From the NCBI RefSeq assembly GCF_026344035.1, contig NZ_JAPKND010000003.1:62001-126000 (forward strand): a stretch of DNA of 64,000 bases, in the 5' to 3' direction. Origin of the DNA: Alcaligenes endophyticus. GTDB lineage: Bacteria; Pseudomonadota; Gammaproteobacteria; Burkholderiales; Burkholderiaceae_B. The position numbers were made by a program, and so were the translations under genes. The notes below the pieces were generated by a model. The model was given only the letters and a program-made list of their open reading frames with translations, did no database searches and was not told where the DNA came from. Positions 19,917 through 29,767 of the stretch are shown here, in pieces; within the stretch, counting starts at the first letter, position 1; every line of letters starts with the position of its first letter.

Positions 19917-20370
19917 CTCTTATCCTGTGCTGTAGGGGGAGTAAGCATAATATCAGGACGAAAAAAAACGGGCCTCAAGGGCCCGCAAATATAAAGTCTG
20001 GAATCACTGTAACCAGACTCGATCGAAAACACCGATATATAGTACAGCATATAGCGAAAAAATCAAAGGTTTGACCTGTTATTTTCATCGTTAACAGCGT
20101 ATGGCAAGCTAAATAGATGAAGACATCGTCGCTCTCTTGAGCCGTTTTAGCGATTCTACGGTTATGATCACACTCGGCTTTACTCAATTTTATGCTTAAA
20201 CGATACAGCCATTTATTCCTGAGGCGCCAACAGCCAACTTTACCCACAAGGCTGTTAGCTCAGACTGTTGGTACACCTACACCCTGTCTGTCTGTTTGTT
20301 CTATCCGTACCGGGAACACAAAGCACAGCGTATGCCTCAGCCTGTTTTTTGCAGTTCTTACGGAGTTTTC
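19917..20370. other. 454-bp gap with a minus-strand terminator and possible small RNA
   Basis: No convincing protein gene. On the minus strand, a hairpin (AGTCTGG 19995-20001 with CCAGACT 20013-20019) is followed by a strong intrinsic terminator (19961-19985). That is the layout of a small RNA transcribed leftward and ending just before nnr. A weak -35-like TTGAGT sits near 20180. The right part should contain the promoter of the Bug gene. Confidence 0.45.
19961..19985 (-). terminator. intrinsic terminator reading leftward
   Basis: On the minus strand CGGGCC, loop CTTGA, GGCCCG and then eight T residues. The 6-bp GC stem plus T-run is a textbook Rho-independent terminator, but no minus-strand protein gene ends here, so it probably ends a small RNA or shields nnr from read-through. 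Confidence 0.75.
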
Positions 20371-21342
20371 ATGTTCTCACGCCCACGCGCCTTACGATCT
20401 TTCATAACTTGTGCCCTTCTGAGCAGCAGTGCACTGGCCCACGCAGCCTACCCTGACCGTAATATTTCTCTCATTGTGCCTTTCCCTCCCGGACAAGCCA
20501 CCGATATTTTTGCCCGCATGGTAGGTGAGCAACTGGCGGTTCGCACAGGTCAAACCGTGATCGTCGAAAACAAAGCCGGTGCAGGCAGCAATATCGGTAT
20601 GCGTCAAGTGGCTCGCTCCAAACCCGATGGCTACACTTTGGTCGTCGGAGGTAGTGCGGCAGCAGTTAATCAAACTCTCTATGCCGACCCTGGCTATGCG
20701 TTGAGCAAAGACTTGATCCCTGTAGGTGGAATTTTTACGGTTCCACTCGTTTTCTTAGCCACTCCACAAAGCGGTATCACCACGTTGTCTGAGTTGGTAC
20801 AACAAGCCAAAGCCAAGCCTGGTTCGCTCGTTTACGCGAGTGCTGGGGTAGGTGGCACGCAGCACCTATCGGCAGAAATGTTCAAATCGGTCGCCAATGT
20901 CGATCTGCCTCATATTCCCTACAAAGGCAGTGGCCCAGCACAAGCGGACTTTCTTGGGAATCATATTCCCCTCATGGTTGACTCCGTAACCGCCGCGTTA
21001 CCGCACATACAATCGGGCGCTGCAAAAGCTTTAGCGGTCACCACCTCAGAGCGTGTAGAACAGATTAACGACGTGCCAACTATTGCCGAGTCAGGTTACG
21101 AAGGATTTGAAGCCGTAGGCTGGGCTGCCGTCTTTGCCCCTACAGGCACACCCGACGAAATTGCTCAGTACTTGAATGAGCAAATCAACGCTATCTTGCA
21201 ATCGCCTGAAATGAAGCAAGCCCTACAAGAGCGCGGTGCTCAACCTTTGGTGTATAGCCTAGAACAAGGCCAAGGCTTCATCAGTACCGAGATTGAAAAA
21301 TGGGGCAGCGCCGTCAAACAATCGGGTGCCAGGATCGACTAG
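20371..21342 (+). CDS. Bug/TctC-family periplasmic solute-binding protein
   Basis: 323 residues from the ATG at 20371, which has ACGGAG 7 bases upstream; an in-frame TTG at 20296 is rejected. The signal peptide is ~1-26 (hydrophobic [18 protein letters not shown], cleavage before AYPD). The mature part has the Bug family signature: [45 protein letters not shown] and [11 protein letters not shown]. Such receptors bind carboxylated compounds through a water-bridged pocket; the ligand here is unknown. No tctA/tctB genes are adjacent. Confidence 0.9.
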   Translation: MFSRPRALRSFITCALLSSSALAHAAYPDRNISLIVPFPPGQATDIFARMVGEQLAVRTGQTVIVENKAGAGSNIGMRQVARSKPDGYTLVVGGSAAAVNQTLYADPGYALSKDLIPVGGIFTVPLVFLATPQSGITTLSELVQQAKAKPGSLVYASAGVGGTQHLSAEMFKSVANVDLPHIPYKGSGPAQADFLGNHIPLMVDSVTAALPHIQSGAAKALAVTTSERVEQINDVPTIAESGYEGFEAVGWAAVFAPTGTPDEIAQYLNEQINAILQSPEMKQALQERGAQPLVYSLEQGQGFISTEIEKWGSAVKQSGARID

Positions 21343-21362
21343 GCCAATAAAAACAGATCAAC

Positions 21363-21421
21363 CAGGCAGCTTACCCTGCCTGTTATCAATGACCCCACTC
21401 TTGCCATAGGGTGGGTTTTTT
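21363..21421 (+). terminator. hairpins ending the Bug gene, the second inside the end of dnaQ
   Basis: CAGGCAG (21363-21369) pairs with CTGCCTG (21376-21382) around a 6-base loop. A second, weaker stem CCCAC (21394-21398) with GTGGG (21411-21415) is followed by TTTTTT (21416-21421), which lies in the 3' coding end of the convergent dnaQ. Confidence 0.45.
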
Positions 21422-22093
21422 ATTTTCTTTTTCTAATTGAGCAAGATAATGGGCATGCGCTTGTAGATCCTGCTCGCTGATCTGTACCGCTTTAAGCACC
21501 GATGGATCAAAACGCTGTAAAGCGATACCAGGATTATCATGATCGTCCTGCTCATCAAAGTCCATGATTAGCGCATCCTGACCACGAGTCATCGCTAGCC
21601 AAACATCAGCCAATAACTCCGAGTCTAACAAGGCCCCGTGCAAGGTGCGGTGAGCGTTTGAAATGCCGTACCGCTCACATAACGCGTCCAATGAGTTGCG
21701 CTTACCCGGATGTAATTCTCGCGCATACAAAAGCGAATCGGTGATGCTATCGCAGTAGGTGCTGAATTTTTCTAAACCTGCTTTTTCGAGCTCGGAATCC
21801 AAGAAACGCACGTCAAACGAAGCATTATGAATAATGATTTCCGCGCCTTGCACGAACTCCAGCATTTCGTTAGCCACCTGAGCAAAGCGCGGATACTGAG
21901 ATAAAAACTCTGTGGTCAAGCCGTGAATCTGCAAGGCCTCTGGATCACTATCACGATCAGGGTTCAAGTACAAATGTAAATGATTACCCGTGAGCTTACG
22001 GTTCACCATTTCTACGCCTGCGATTTCCACTATCCTGTGGCCGTCTCTGGGGTCTAAACCCGTTGTTTCGGTATCCATTATAATTTGACGCAT
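21386..22093 (-). CDS. dnaQ: DNA polymerase III epsilon subunit (3'-5' proofreading exonuclease)
   Basis: 235 residues. DEDDh exonuclease: MDTETTGLDPRDG holds the first acidic motif (D7, E9), HNASFDVRFLDSEL the second, and HGALLDSELLADVWL the closing His/Asp motif. The C-terminal tail (~190-235) would bind the alpha polymerase subunit. In E. coli dnaQ is adjacent and divergent to rnhA; here an RND efflux operon of 4.1 kb lies between them on the same strand. Confidence 0.96.
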   Translation of the reverse strand: MRQIIMDTETTGLDPRDGHRIVEIAGVEMVNRKLTGNHLHLYLNPDRDSDPEALQIHGLTTEFLSQYPRFAQVANEMLEFVQGAEIIIHNASFDVRFLDSELEKAGLEKFSTYCDSITDSLLYARELHPGKRNSLDALCERYGISNAHRTLHGALLDSELLADVWLAMTRGQDALIMDFDEQDDHDNPGIALQRFDPSVLKAVQISEQDLQAHAHYLAQLEKENKKPTLWQEWGH

Positions 22094-22115
22094 TTTTCTT
22101 CTATCCTTGTCGAAC

Positions 22116-25100
22116 TTACTTGACCTCGGTGGGCAGTAAGTCTAACTGTTCTTGATCTGCTGCACGATGTTTGGCAATTAAAGTATAAGCGGCAGGCACC
22201 ACAAACAAAGTCAAAAGGGTGCCAAAGGTTAAGCCCCCTACCAATACCCAACCAATTTGCTGCCTGGACTCAGCCCCTGCGCCGGTGGCGTACGCTAACG
22301 GCAACACCCCCAGCACCATAGCTCCTGTCGTCATTAAAATGGGACGTAGGCGCATTTCGCAAGCCCGTACCACCGCTTGGTAGAGTCCCGCTCCGGCGTC
22401 ACGCTGCTGGTTGGCAAACTCTACAATTAAAATACCGTGCTTGGTAATCAAACCTACTAAAGTGATCAGCCCAATTTGGCTATAAATCGAGAGAGTCCCA
22501 CCCGTTAGCCATAATGCCAATAAAGCCCCTGTCATAGACAAAGGCACTGACAACATAATAATGAGCGGATTACGCCAACTTTCAAACTGCGCTGCTAGTA
22601 CCAAATAAATGAAGGCGACCGCCATCAAGAACACCAAGTAGATACTCCCGGAGGAGTCCCTAAACTCACGCGACTGGCCATCCAGGTCAATTTGCACGGT
22701 ATCAGGTAAGGTTTTGGCAGCTAAGTCATGCATATGCTCAAGCACTTCACCCAAGGCATACCCAGGCGCCACGGCCGCCTGCACAATCACCGCCCGTAAA
22801 CGATTAAAATGATTCAGTGACTGCGGCGACAGGCTTTCTCGCAATGTCAGGTAATTTGATAAAGGCACCATCTCGCCTTGCTTGCTCCGCACATAAATGC
22901 CTAATAAGTCATCAGGATTAGCGCGTGCACTTTTATCTATCTGCACTATCACATCGTACTGCTCACCGTCACTATCATAGCGAGTCACTTGTCGACCGCC
23001 CAACATCGTTTCCAGCGTGCGTCCAACTGTACTGACTGACACGCCCGTATCAGCTAACTTGTCGCGATCCATTTCCACTCGAATCTCGGGCGTGTTCAAA
23101 CGCAAATCCGTATCGATATTTTGCAAACCTGGATAAAGACTCAGATCAGCCACAAAGTTATCCACGATTTGCGCCAACTCGGCATAAGGCATTTGGCCTA
23201 GAATCACAAACTCTACCGGCTTGGAGGTGGCACGTTGCCCTAGAGAAGGTGGGTTAGTCGGAAACACCCGCGCTTGCGGAATTGCCGACAAACTAGGCTG
23301 CAAACCACGCGCAATGCTTTGCTGCGATACAGTGCGCTCTTCCCAAGGTTTAAGTCTTAAGATAGCGAATGCGTCTGTCACAGTCGGAAAGCCAATAATC
23401 GATTGATAACCTTCCGCTTCAGGCAGCTTGCTATACTCACGCTCAACCTGCTCGACACTTTTCAATGTGTAGTCTAAGGTAGCGCCTTCAGGCGCACTTA
23501 CAATCCCAAAAATAACTCCGCGATCTTCAATTGGGGCAAGCTCGCTTTTTATCACAGTAAATAAAAAACCACCGCCTAACGCCACTGCCACCCCCAGTAG
23601 TAGTACTCCGGTGCGCCAGCGTAAGGCTTTAATTAACGCACGCCGATAGGCCGTGGTAATCGCTTGTAAAAAACGTTCAATTGCTTGACTAATACGCCCA
23701 GGTTGGACGTGAGGCTTCAATAAGCGCGAGCACATCATAGGGGTTAAGGTCAGGGCCACAAAGCCAGACACCAACACCGCTCCAGCCAGCGTTAAGGCAA
23801 ACTCAATAAACAAGCGCCCCGTGCGACCTGTAGCAAACGCCAAGGGTGCATAGACAGCCACTAGAGTGAGCGTCATGGCAATGACTGCAAAGGCAATTTC
23901 ACGCACCCCTAAAATCGCTGCCTGCATGCGCGTCTTGCCTTCCTCCATGTGGCGATAGATATTTTCCAGCACCACAATCGCGTCGTCCACCACCAAGCCT
24001 ATGGCTAACACCATGGCCAGCAAGGTCAGAGTGTTCACAGAAAACCCTAACATGTACATAATCGCAAAAGCACCAATCAAAGAGATAGGGATGGTGACAA
24101 TGGGAATCAAGCTGGCCCGTGCGTTACGCAGAAAAAAGAAGATAATCAGAACCACCAATATGATGGCTTCAGTGATCGTTTTATAAACCGATTCGATTGA
24201 GCGTTGAATAAAAATAGAGCTATCGTAAGACACCATTAACTTCATATTGCCGGGCAAGGTCTCGTTGATTTTCTGGACCTCATCCCGCACAGCCTGAGAT
24301 AAGCTCAATGGGTTAGCAGTAGATTGCCGCGTCACGCCAATATTTAAGCTATTGCTGCCGTTGTAGCGTGCCAATACACGCTCTTCAGCCGGTGCCAGGC
24401 GCACATCCGCTACATCGGCCAAGCGCACGGGATACTGCCCGCGCTGAGCCACAATAATTTTCTGAAATTGCTCAGGCGTCTCAAGGCCTGTCGAGGACAC
24501 CACGGAGAATTCGCGCGACTGTGACTCTAAGCGCCCGGCAGGGATCAAGACATTTTGCTGCCTTAAGGCATCTTCCACCTCTTGGACAGTTAAGCCCAAG
24601 GCAGCTAGGCGAGTCCGATCTACATACACCCGCATTGAAGGCAAGCGCTCACCAAAGACACGCACTTCGGCGGCACCAGGCAGGACCGAAAAACGGGTTT
24701 TTAAGTAGCGATTAATATAGTCCGAAGCTTGCATCTGCGTCAGATCACCTGCATCCACACCGACATAAACAATAGGGGTAGAGTCTGCCTCGACCTTATT
24801 AATAATAGGCTCGTCGACCTCATCAGGTAAGAATCGACGCGCACGAGAAACCTTGTCCCGCACATCTGCGGCGGCGGCATCAGGAGCCCGATTTAAATTG
24901 AACTTAATATTAATTTGGCTACGCTCGGAGCGACTGCGCGAGGTCATGACATCGACCCCTTCAATACCGGACAACTGATCTTCTAATGGTTTGGTCACCT
25001 GGGACTCAATCACTTCAGGCGATGCACCTTTGTAGTTAGTCACCACCGACACCACAGGCTCATCAATAGCGGGGTATTCACGTATGGTTAAACGCTCGTA

Positions 25101-25184
25101 CGAGATTAAACCCACCATTAAAATGACTAACGAAAGCACCGAAGCAAAAACCGGCCGCCGTATGCATAATTCAGGCAATGACAT
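22116..25184 (-). CDS. RND-family multidrug efflux permease (HAE-1 type)
   Basis: 1022 residues, 12 transmembrane segments expected. Inner-membrane, proton-driven pump. Family features are: N-terminal helix in RRPVFASVLSLVILMVGLISY, the proton-relay motif GLVVDDAIVVLENIYRHMEEG (the DD pair, ~404-405), the porter-domain TKPLEDQLSGIEGVD and the C-terminal TTGAMVLGVLPLA. The cognate membrane fusion gene lies 8 bp upstream. No outer-membrane factor gene follows, so it must borrow a TolC-like channel. Substrates are not predictable. Confidence 0.93.
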   Translation of the reverse strand: MSLPELCIRRPVFASVLSLVILMVGLISYERLTIREYPAIDEPVVSVVTNYKGASPEVIESQVTKPLEDQLSGIEGVDVMTSRSRSERSQINIKFNLNRAPDAAAADVRDKVSRARRFLPDEVDEPIINKVEADSTPIVYVGVDAGDLTQMQASDYINRYLKTRFSVLPGAAEVRVFGERLPSMRVYVDRTRLAALGLTVQEVEDALRQQNVLIPAGRLESQSREFSVVSSTGLETPEQFQKIIVAQRGQYPVRLADVADVRLAPAEERVLARYNGSNSLNIGVTRQSTANPLSLSQAVRDEVQKINETLPGNMKLMVSYDSSIFIQRSIESVYKTITEAIILVVLIIFFFLRNARASLIPIVTIPISLIGAFAIMYMLGFSVNTLTLLAMVLAIGLVVDDAIVVLENIYRHMEEGKTRMQAAILGVREIAFAVIAMTLTLVAVYAPLAFATGRTGRLFIEFALTLAGAVLVSGFVALTLTPMMCSRLLKPHVQPGRISQAIERFLQAITTAYRRALIKALRWRTGVLLLGVAVALGGGFLFTVIKSELAPIEDRGVIFGIVSAPEGATLDYTLKSVEQVEREYSKLPEAEGYQSIIGFPTVTDAFAILRLKPWEERTVSQQSIARGLQPSLSAIPQARVFPTNPPSLGQRATSKPVEFVILGQMPYAELAQIVDNFVADLSLYPGLQNIDTDLRLNTPEIRVEMDRDKLADTGVSVSTVGRTLETMLGGRQVTRYDSDGEQYDVIVQIDKSARANPDDLLGIYVRSKQGEMVPLSNYLTLRESLSPQSLNHFNRLRAVIVQAAVAPGYALGEVLEHMHDLAAKTLPDTVQIDLDGQSREFRDSSGSIYLVFLMAVAFIYLVLAAQFESWRNPLIIMLSVPLSMTGALLALWLTGGTLSIYSQIGLITLVGLITKHGILIVEFANQQRDAGAGLYQAVVRACEMRLRPILMTTGAMVLGVLPLAYATGAGAESRQQIGWVLVGGLTFGTLLTLFVVPAAYTLIAKHRAADQEQLDLLPTEVK

Positions 25185-25192
25185 AATAGACC

Positions 25193-26248
25193 TTAGGGTT
25201 CTTGCTGCTGTACATCCAGCATTTGTTGAACATCAACCGGGCTACCGTCCGTTATCTTCTGTAGCCCCGACACGATCACGGCATCCCCGGCTTGCAATGC
25301 CTCACCAATTACCTGCACCCAGGCATCGCGTCTGACCCCAATCGTGATTTCTCGCCGACTTACCTTGCCATCTTTCACCAGGTAGATATATTGCTGCTGA
25401 CCTGCCGGTGCCAAGGCGGTTTCTGGCACCATTAACGCTTGCTCGGTGCCCATCTGCAGGCCCACTCGTACAAACAGGCCTGGCCGTAGACTGCCATCTT
25501 GATTATCAACTCGAGCTCGCAAACGTATCGTTCGTGCCGCCGTATCAACCTGCGGACTTATCACGCTCAGCTCACCCATACGCACTTCGCCAGGAAATGC
25601 ATCCAGTCGCAGACTCACTGGCATCCCCACTTTAAGCCCAGCTAAATACTGCTCTGGCACACTAAAGTCCACGCTCAAACTATGGATATCTTCAATGTTC
25701 ACTAGCTCTGCACCCGGACTCACATAATCTCCTACGGAGATCATTTTCAATCCTGCTATACCCGTAAAAGGTGCTCGTATCTGTGTTTTATCTAATTGTA
25801 CTTTTGCTAGACGTAACTCTGCCTGCTGTACCGCATGCTTGCTGCTGGCCTCATCCTTGGCCTGCGCACTAATAAACCCTTGATTCGCCAATTGCCCAGC
25901 ACGCCTTAACTGACTATCTGTAAGGCGCAAATTTGCTTGCGCTTGCTGCACCTGGGCATCCGCCATACTGTCATCGAGCTGCACAACAATTTGACCCTGC
26001 TTCACCTCTTGGCCTTCTTGAAAATTCAACGCGACGATACGCCCTGCCACCTCGGCTCGCAGCACGACTGAGTCACGCGCAGTCAATGTGCCCACCGCTT
26101 GAATATCGCGTCCTAAGGTACGAGCCTCTATGGGCACCACCTCCACTCGCCTAATCGTTGAAGCAAAGCTATTTACTCCCCCCAGCACTAGCGCAATGAG
26201 TAGGAGCGTTCTGGTCAGTGGCGCAGTATATAAGCGTAGATTCAACAT
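25193..26248 (-). CDS. RND efflux membrane fusion (periplasmic adaptor) protein
   Basis: 351 residues. A signal peptide or anchor (~10-30) is followed by a barrel-sandwich lipoyl-like domain (AEVAGRIVALNFQEGQEVKQGQ), a helical hairpin (~95-160) and the second lipoyl half (KTQIRAPFTGIAGLKMISVGDYVSPG), then a beta-barrel and membrane-proximal domain. No lipobox cysteine is visible. It bridges the RND permease to an outer-membrane channel. First gene of the two-gene efflux operon; the gap to rnhA is 60 bp. Confidence 0.92.
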   Translation of the reverse strand: MLNLRLYTAPLTRTLLLIALVLGGVNSFASTIRRVEVVPIEARTLGRDIQAVGTLTARDSVVLRAEVAGRIVALNFQEGQEVKQGQIVVQLDDSMADAQVQQAQANLRLTDSQLRRAGQLANQGFISAQAKDEASSKHAVQQAELRLAKVQLDKTQIRAPFTGIAGLKMISVGDYVSPGAELVNIEDIHSLSVDFSVPEQYLAGLKVGMPVSLRLDAFPGEVRMGELSVISPQVDTAARTIRLRARVDNQDGSLRPGLFVRVGLQMGTEQALMVPETALAPAGQQQYIYLVKDGKVSRREITIGVRRDAWVQVIGEALQAGDAVIVSGLQKITDGSPVDVQQMLDVQQQEP

Positions 26249-26308
26249 GATGATAGGTGTCTTACCTTAATAGGTAATGCAAAAAAAATTTACGGGCGTT
26301 GCTGTATA

Positions 26309-26758
26309 TTACAACCCTAGTTGCTGACGTGCGACCTCTACCCCTTGATTCGCCAAGACATCCGCACGCTCATTGCCTGCATCGCCGGCATGTCCACGCA
26401 CCCACAACCACGTTAACTCGTGCTGCTGCGCCAACGTGTCAAGCTCTTGCCAGAGATCAGCATTTTTCACGGGTTTTTTATCTGCCGTGCGCCACCCCCT
26501 TGCTTTCCAGCCTTCCAGCCACTGACTCATACCCTTTTGTACATATTGTGAGTCAGTGTGCACCACGACCTTACAGGGGCGCTTTAACAAGCGCAGAGCT
26601 TGAATCACTCCCATAAGCTCCATGCGATTATTCGTGGTATTAGGCTCGCCACCATAAATCGTTTTTTCATGTTGACCATGCTTGAGCAAGGCCCCCCACC
26701 CCCCTAGACCTGGATTGCCCTTACAGGCGCCATCGGTCCAGATTTCTACTGCTGACAT
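26309..26758 (-). CDS. rnhA: ribonuclease HI
   Basis: 149 residues from the ATG at 26758; the frame is open upstream but overlaps the neighbouring methyltransferase out of frame. It cleaves RNA in RNA-DNA hybrids. [17 protein letters not shown] holds the first catalytic Asp, [16 protein letters not shown] the Glu, VHTDSQYV the second Asp, and [14 protein letters not shown] the His/Asp end. Length matches the family (~155). Confidence 0.96.
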   Translation of the reverse strand: MSAVEIWTDGACKGNPGLGGWGALLKHGQHEKTIYGGEPNTTNNRMELMGVIQALRLLKRPCKVVVHTDSQYVQKGMSQWLEGWKARGWRTADKKPVKNADLWQELDTLAQQHELTWLWVRGHAGDAGNERADVLANQGVEVARQQLGL

Positions 26759-26765
26759 GATGTTT

Positions 26766-27518
26766 TTACTCCTTAAGACGCGCTCCCCCAGCCACCACCA
26801 CTGGCCGCCTGCGCATACGCCGTTTCTTTGTTTGCCAACTTGGGCCGACCATACGCACGGCTTGCACCCGCTTAACGGCCAAGACCATATACACTGCACC
26901 TGCAATAGGCCACCAACGGCCACCCCAAGCGTCCAAACGCTGCCAACGATGCTGCCAGCTTTGCTCCCGACACAACGGGGCATAGCAACCATACATGGTT
27001 TCCTCTATGTCGAAAGACAATAAACGCAACCAGTCCCGCACCCGTTGCGCTGACAAAAAATCCAGTGACGATACAGGTAAATAAGGCTCGATGCCAGGTA
27101 TTCGGTCGCGTACTCCCCAAAGGCTCCAAGGATTAAATCCACTGATCACGATGCGCCCCTCGGGCATGAGCACACGCTCCGCCTCGCGTAACACCTGATG
27201 CGGGTCAGCGGCCCACTCTAGAACATGCGGCAATACTAATAAGTCGATGCTTTGGCTATCAAAGGGTAAATAAGCGGGGTCTGCACATACCAAACCTTTT
27301 CTGTCGATGGCATAATCAGTACTGCTCACCACACACCATTGGCGAGAAATACGGCTGGCGCCCAACATTTGCCACTGTGGTAGGCCTATTTGTATGGCAT
27401 GATAGCCAAAAACAGTCGTCAATATGCGGTCTAGCTGCTGCTGTTGCCATGCTCTTGCATACTGACCAGGTACAGAATTCAACCACTGGGCGAAATCATT
27501 AAAAATGGCCTGATCCAC
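26766..27518 (-). CDS. SAM-dependent methyltransferase, YafS-like
   Basis: 250 residues. Class I methyltransferase features are degenerate at motif I, but the middle and end fit: [53 protein letters not shown] is strongly reminiscent of the YafS group encoded between gloB and rnhA in proteobacteria (only fragments quoted). Position confirms it: divergent from gloB with an 18-bp gap, and 7 bp before rnhA. Substrate unknown. Confidence 0.8.
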   Translation of the reverse strand: MDQAIFNDFAQWLNSVPGQYARAWQQQQLDRILTTVFGYHAIQIGLPQWQMLGASRISRQWCVVSSTDYAIDRKGLVCADPAYLPFDSQSIDLLVLPHVLEWAADPHQVLREAERVLMPEGRIVISGFNPWSLWGVRDRIPGIEPYLPVSSLDFLSAQRVRDWLRLLSFDIEETMYGCYAPLCREQSWQHRWQRLDAWGGRWWPIAGAVYMVLAVKRVQAVRMVGPSWQTKKRRMRRRPVVVAGGARLKE

Positions 27519-27536
27519 CTACAGATACCTCCGTAA

Positions 27537-28352
27537 ATGATGAAAAAAGCAAAGTACACTCCTGCTGCACCCGCCGATTTACCGATCCCTATTCCTGCCT
27601 TAACAGACAACTACATCTGGGCCTTGCGCCGCGGTGACCAAGCCCTCCTGGTGGACCCAGGAGAGGCCCAACCTGCACTACAGTGGCTCGCCGCGCATGG
27701 TTTACAATTAGCAGCTATTTTACTAACCCATCACCACGCTGACCATGTAGGTGGTGTCAAAGACATTCTAGATCAACACCCTGCCCCCGTCTGGGGCCCG
27801 GCCAAAGAACGTCTCCCTGTTTGCGATATACGCGTCAAACAAGATGACGTGGTTCATATCCCCTCGATGAACCTCAGTCTGAAGGTGTTAGACATCCCAG
27901 GTCATACGGCCGGTCACGTTGCCTATTATGGAGAAAATGAAGTACAACAGGGGTTTGTTTTTTGTGGTGATACTTTATTTGCGGGTGGCTGTGGCCGACT
28001 TTTTGAAGGAACGCCCACGCAGATGTTAGAATCGCTCGATAAACTGGCTGCTTTACCAACCCACACCTTGATTTGCTGTGCTCACGAGTATACACAGTCC
28101 AATTTGCGCTGGGCCCTAGAAGTAGACAGCGGTAACCTACCTTTACAGCAACGTTGGCAAGACACCTGTATCCTGCGCGATCAGGAACAAGCAACCGTTC
28201 CTTCCACCCTTGAGACTGAACTGGCCACCAATCCTTTCCTACGCACCCGACAAGCAACTATTATGCAAGCTGCTGAACATTACGCAGGCCACCCCCTGAA
28301 CGATGCCGTCGAGGTTTTCGCCCAATTGCGCGAATGGAAAAACACTTTCTGA
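27537..28352 (+). CDS. gloB: hydroxyacylglutathione hydrolase (glyoxalase II)
   Basis: 271 residues. It hydrolyses S-lactoylglutathione to lactate and glutathione, the second step of methylglyoxal detoxification. Metallo-beta-lactamase fold with the binuclear metal motif THHHADHVGG (~63-72), the PGHTAGHVAYY histidine, the aspartate in FCGDTLFAGGCGRLFEGT and the glutathione-binding C-terminal part (LRTRQATIM-type ending). It is followed by mltD with 17 bp between, as in E. coli. Confidence 0.95.
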   Translation: MMKKAKYTPAAPADLPIPIPALTDNYIWALRRGDQALLVDPGEAQPALQWLAAHGLQLAAILLTHHHADHVGGVKDILDQHPAPVWGPAKERLPVCDIRVKQDDVVHIPSMNLSLKVLDIPGHTAGHVAYYGENEVQQGFVFCGDTLFAGGCGRLFEGTPTQMLESLDKLAALPTHTLICCAHEYTQSNLRWALEVDSGNLPLQQRWQDTCILRDQEQATVPSTLETELATNPFLRTRQATIMQAAEHYAGHPLNDAVEVFAQLREWKNTF

Positions 28353-28369
28353 TAGATACCGTAGACCTA

Positions 28370-29734
28370 ATGAAAATCCTTCGACTGCTTGCTCTCTTGT
28401 GCGCCTTTATCTTAGCCGGTTGTGCGAGCCAAACGCCTAAAGTCAGTGCTGACAAAGCAGCCAAAACTGACACCCGAATCGCCGCTGATACGTCACGTAC
28501 ATTGGATCTTACTCATCCGCCACGAGATATGTGGGACCGTATACGACGAGGCTTTGCTATCCCTAACTTGCACTCTGAGCGAGTCGACTACTGGACCAAC
28601 TATTACGCCTCACATCCCGAGGCCGTACACAGAATGAGCCAGCGTGCTTCACGCTACCTTTATCACATCGTCGACGAAATTGAACAGCGCAATCTTCCCA
28701 CCGAGCTTGCGCTGCTCCCTTTCGTTGAGAGTGCTTACAACCCAGAGGCCTACTCTCGCGCTCATGCCTCGGGCCTTTGGCAGTTTATTCCTAGCACTGG
28801 CACACATTTCAAACTTACCCAAGATTTCTGGGCAGATCAACGCCGTGACCCGGTTGCCTCAACAGATGCCGCATTAAATTACCTATCTTACTTATATGAT
28901 TTCCAAGGTGACTGGTATTTAGCCTTAGCCTCGTACAATTGGGGCGAGGGCTCTGTACGCAGAGCTATGGAAAAAAACGAAAAAGCAGAGCGTGAAGTCG
29001 ATTATCTTTCTTTAAGCATGCCGGATGAAACTCGCAACTATGTACCTAAGTTGCAGGCCATTAAAAATATCGTTAGTAACCCCGAAAAATATGGCGTAAA
29101 TCTACCTAAGGTAAACAACACCCCCTACTTTGCCACGGTACGCAAAAACCTCGATATCGATATATCCGTTGCTGCTGAATTGGCCGAAATCTCGGTGGAA
29201 GAGTTCAAAGCGTTAAATGCCGCCCATAACCGCCCAACCATACCCGCCCATAGGGCCGAGTTAAATATTCCCACCGAAAAAGTGGCTATCTTTCAAGCTA
29301 ACTTAGATGCCTATACAGGAAAGCTTAGTAACTGGAAGACATACCAGCCCAAACAAGGCGAGACATATTTATCTATTGCTCAACGTCATGGCATCACCGT
29401 TGCCCAACTGCGTTCAATTAACGGCTTGAGTGCGCGTCAAAGTAAAGCACAACAACATGCCTTATTAGTTCCTAGCACCTCGCTGGGCGAGGGCAGCATA
29501 CAACTGGCATCCCTGAACCATACGAGCACCGCTCAACAAACAACGCCTAGCAAAACATTGCAAAGACGTAATACGGTACGCACCCATACTGTTAAGCGTG
29601 GTGACACGCTGTTTGCGATCGCCAAACGTTACGATACCTCCGTTGCTGAGCTGCGTAAGTTAAACAATCTGAAAAGCAATAACTTAACATTAGGCGCTCG
29701 GCTACGTGTACCCGGTAGCGCTATACGTGGTTAA
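28370..29734 (+). CDS. mltD: membrane-bound lytic murein transglycosylase D
   Basis: 454 residues from the ATG at 28370. The N-terminus is a lipoprotein signal with a lipobox ending in AGC (LLALLCAFILAGCA), so it should be anchored in the outer membrane. Residues ~95-250 are an SLT domain: catalytic Glu in LALLPFVESAYNP and the ASGLWQFIPSTG motif. Two LysM peptidoglycan-binding modules follow, at ~333-375 (YQPKQGETYLSIAQRHGI) and ~405-450 (HTVKRGDTLFAIAKRYDTS). It cleaves glycan strands between MurNAc and GlcNAc to give anhydro ends. Confidence 0.93.
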   Translation: MKILRLLALLCAFILAGCASQTPKVSADKAAKTDTRIAADTSRTLDLTHPPRDMWDRIRRGFAIPNLHSERVDYWTNYYASHPEAVHRMSQRASRYLYHIVDEIEQRNLPTELALLPFVESAYNPEAYSRAHASGLWQFIPSTGTHFKLTQDFWADQRRDPVASTDAALNYLSYLYDFQGDWYLALASYNWGEGSVRRAMEKNEKAEREVDYLSLSMPDETRNYVPKLQAIKNIVSNPEKYGVNLPKVNNTPYFATVRKNLDIDISVAAELAEISVEEFKALNAAHNRPTIPAHRAELNIPTEKVAIFQANLDAYTGKLSNWKTYQPKQGETYLSIAQRHGITVAQLRSINGLSARQSKAQQHALLVPSTSLGEGSIQLASLNHTSTAQQTTPSKTLQRRNTVRTHTVKRGDTLFAIAKRYDTSVAELRKLNNLKSNNLTLGARLRVPGSAIRG

Positions 29735-29767
29735 GTCCCAAACACTTATCTAGAAGGATTACACAAC

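Noticed and set aside
19975-20247. 90-codon minus-strand frame upstream of nnr
   Set aside because: It runs into the terminator loop, has no ribosome binding site and no recognisable sequence; the small-RNA reading fits better.
20296-20370. Upstream TTG start for the Bug gene at 20371
   Set aside because: It would place 25 charged residues before the signal peptide, and the ATG at 20371 has its own ACGGAG site.
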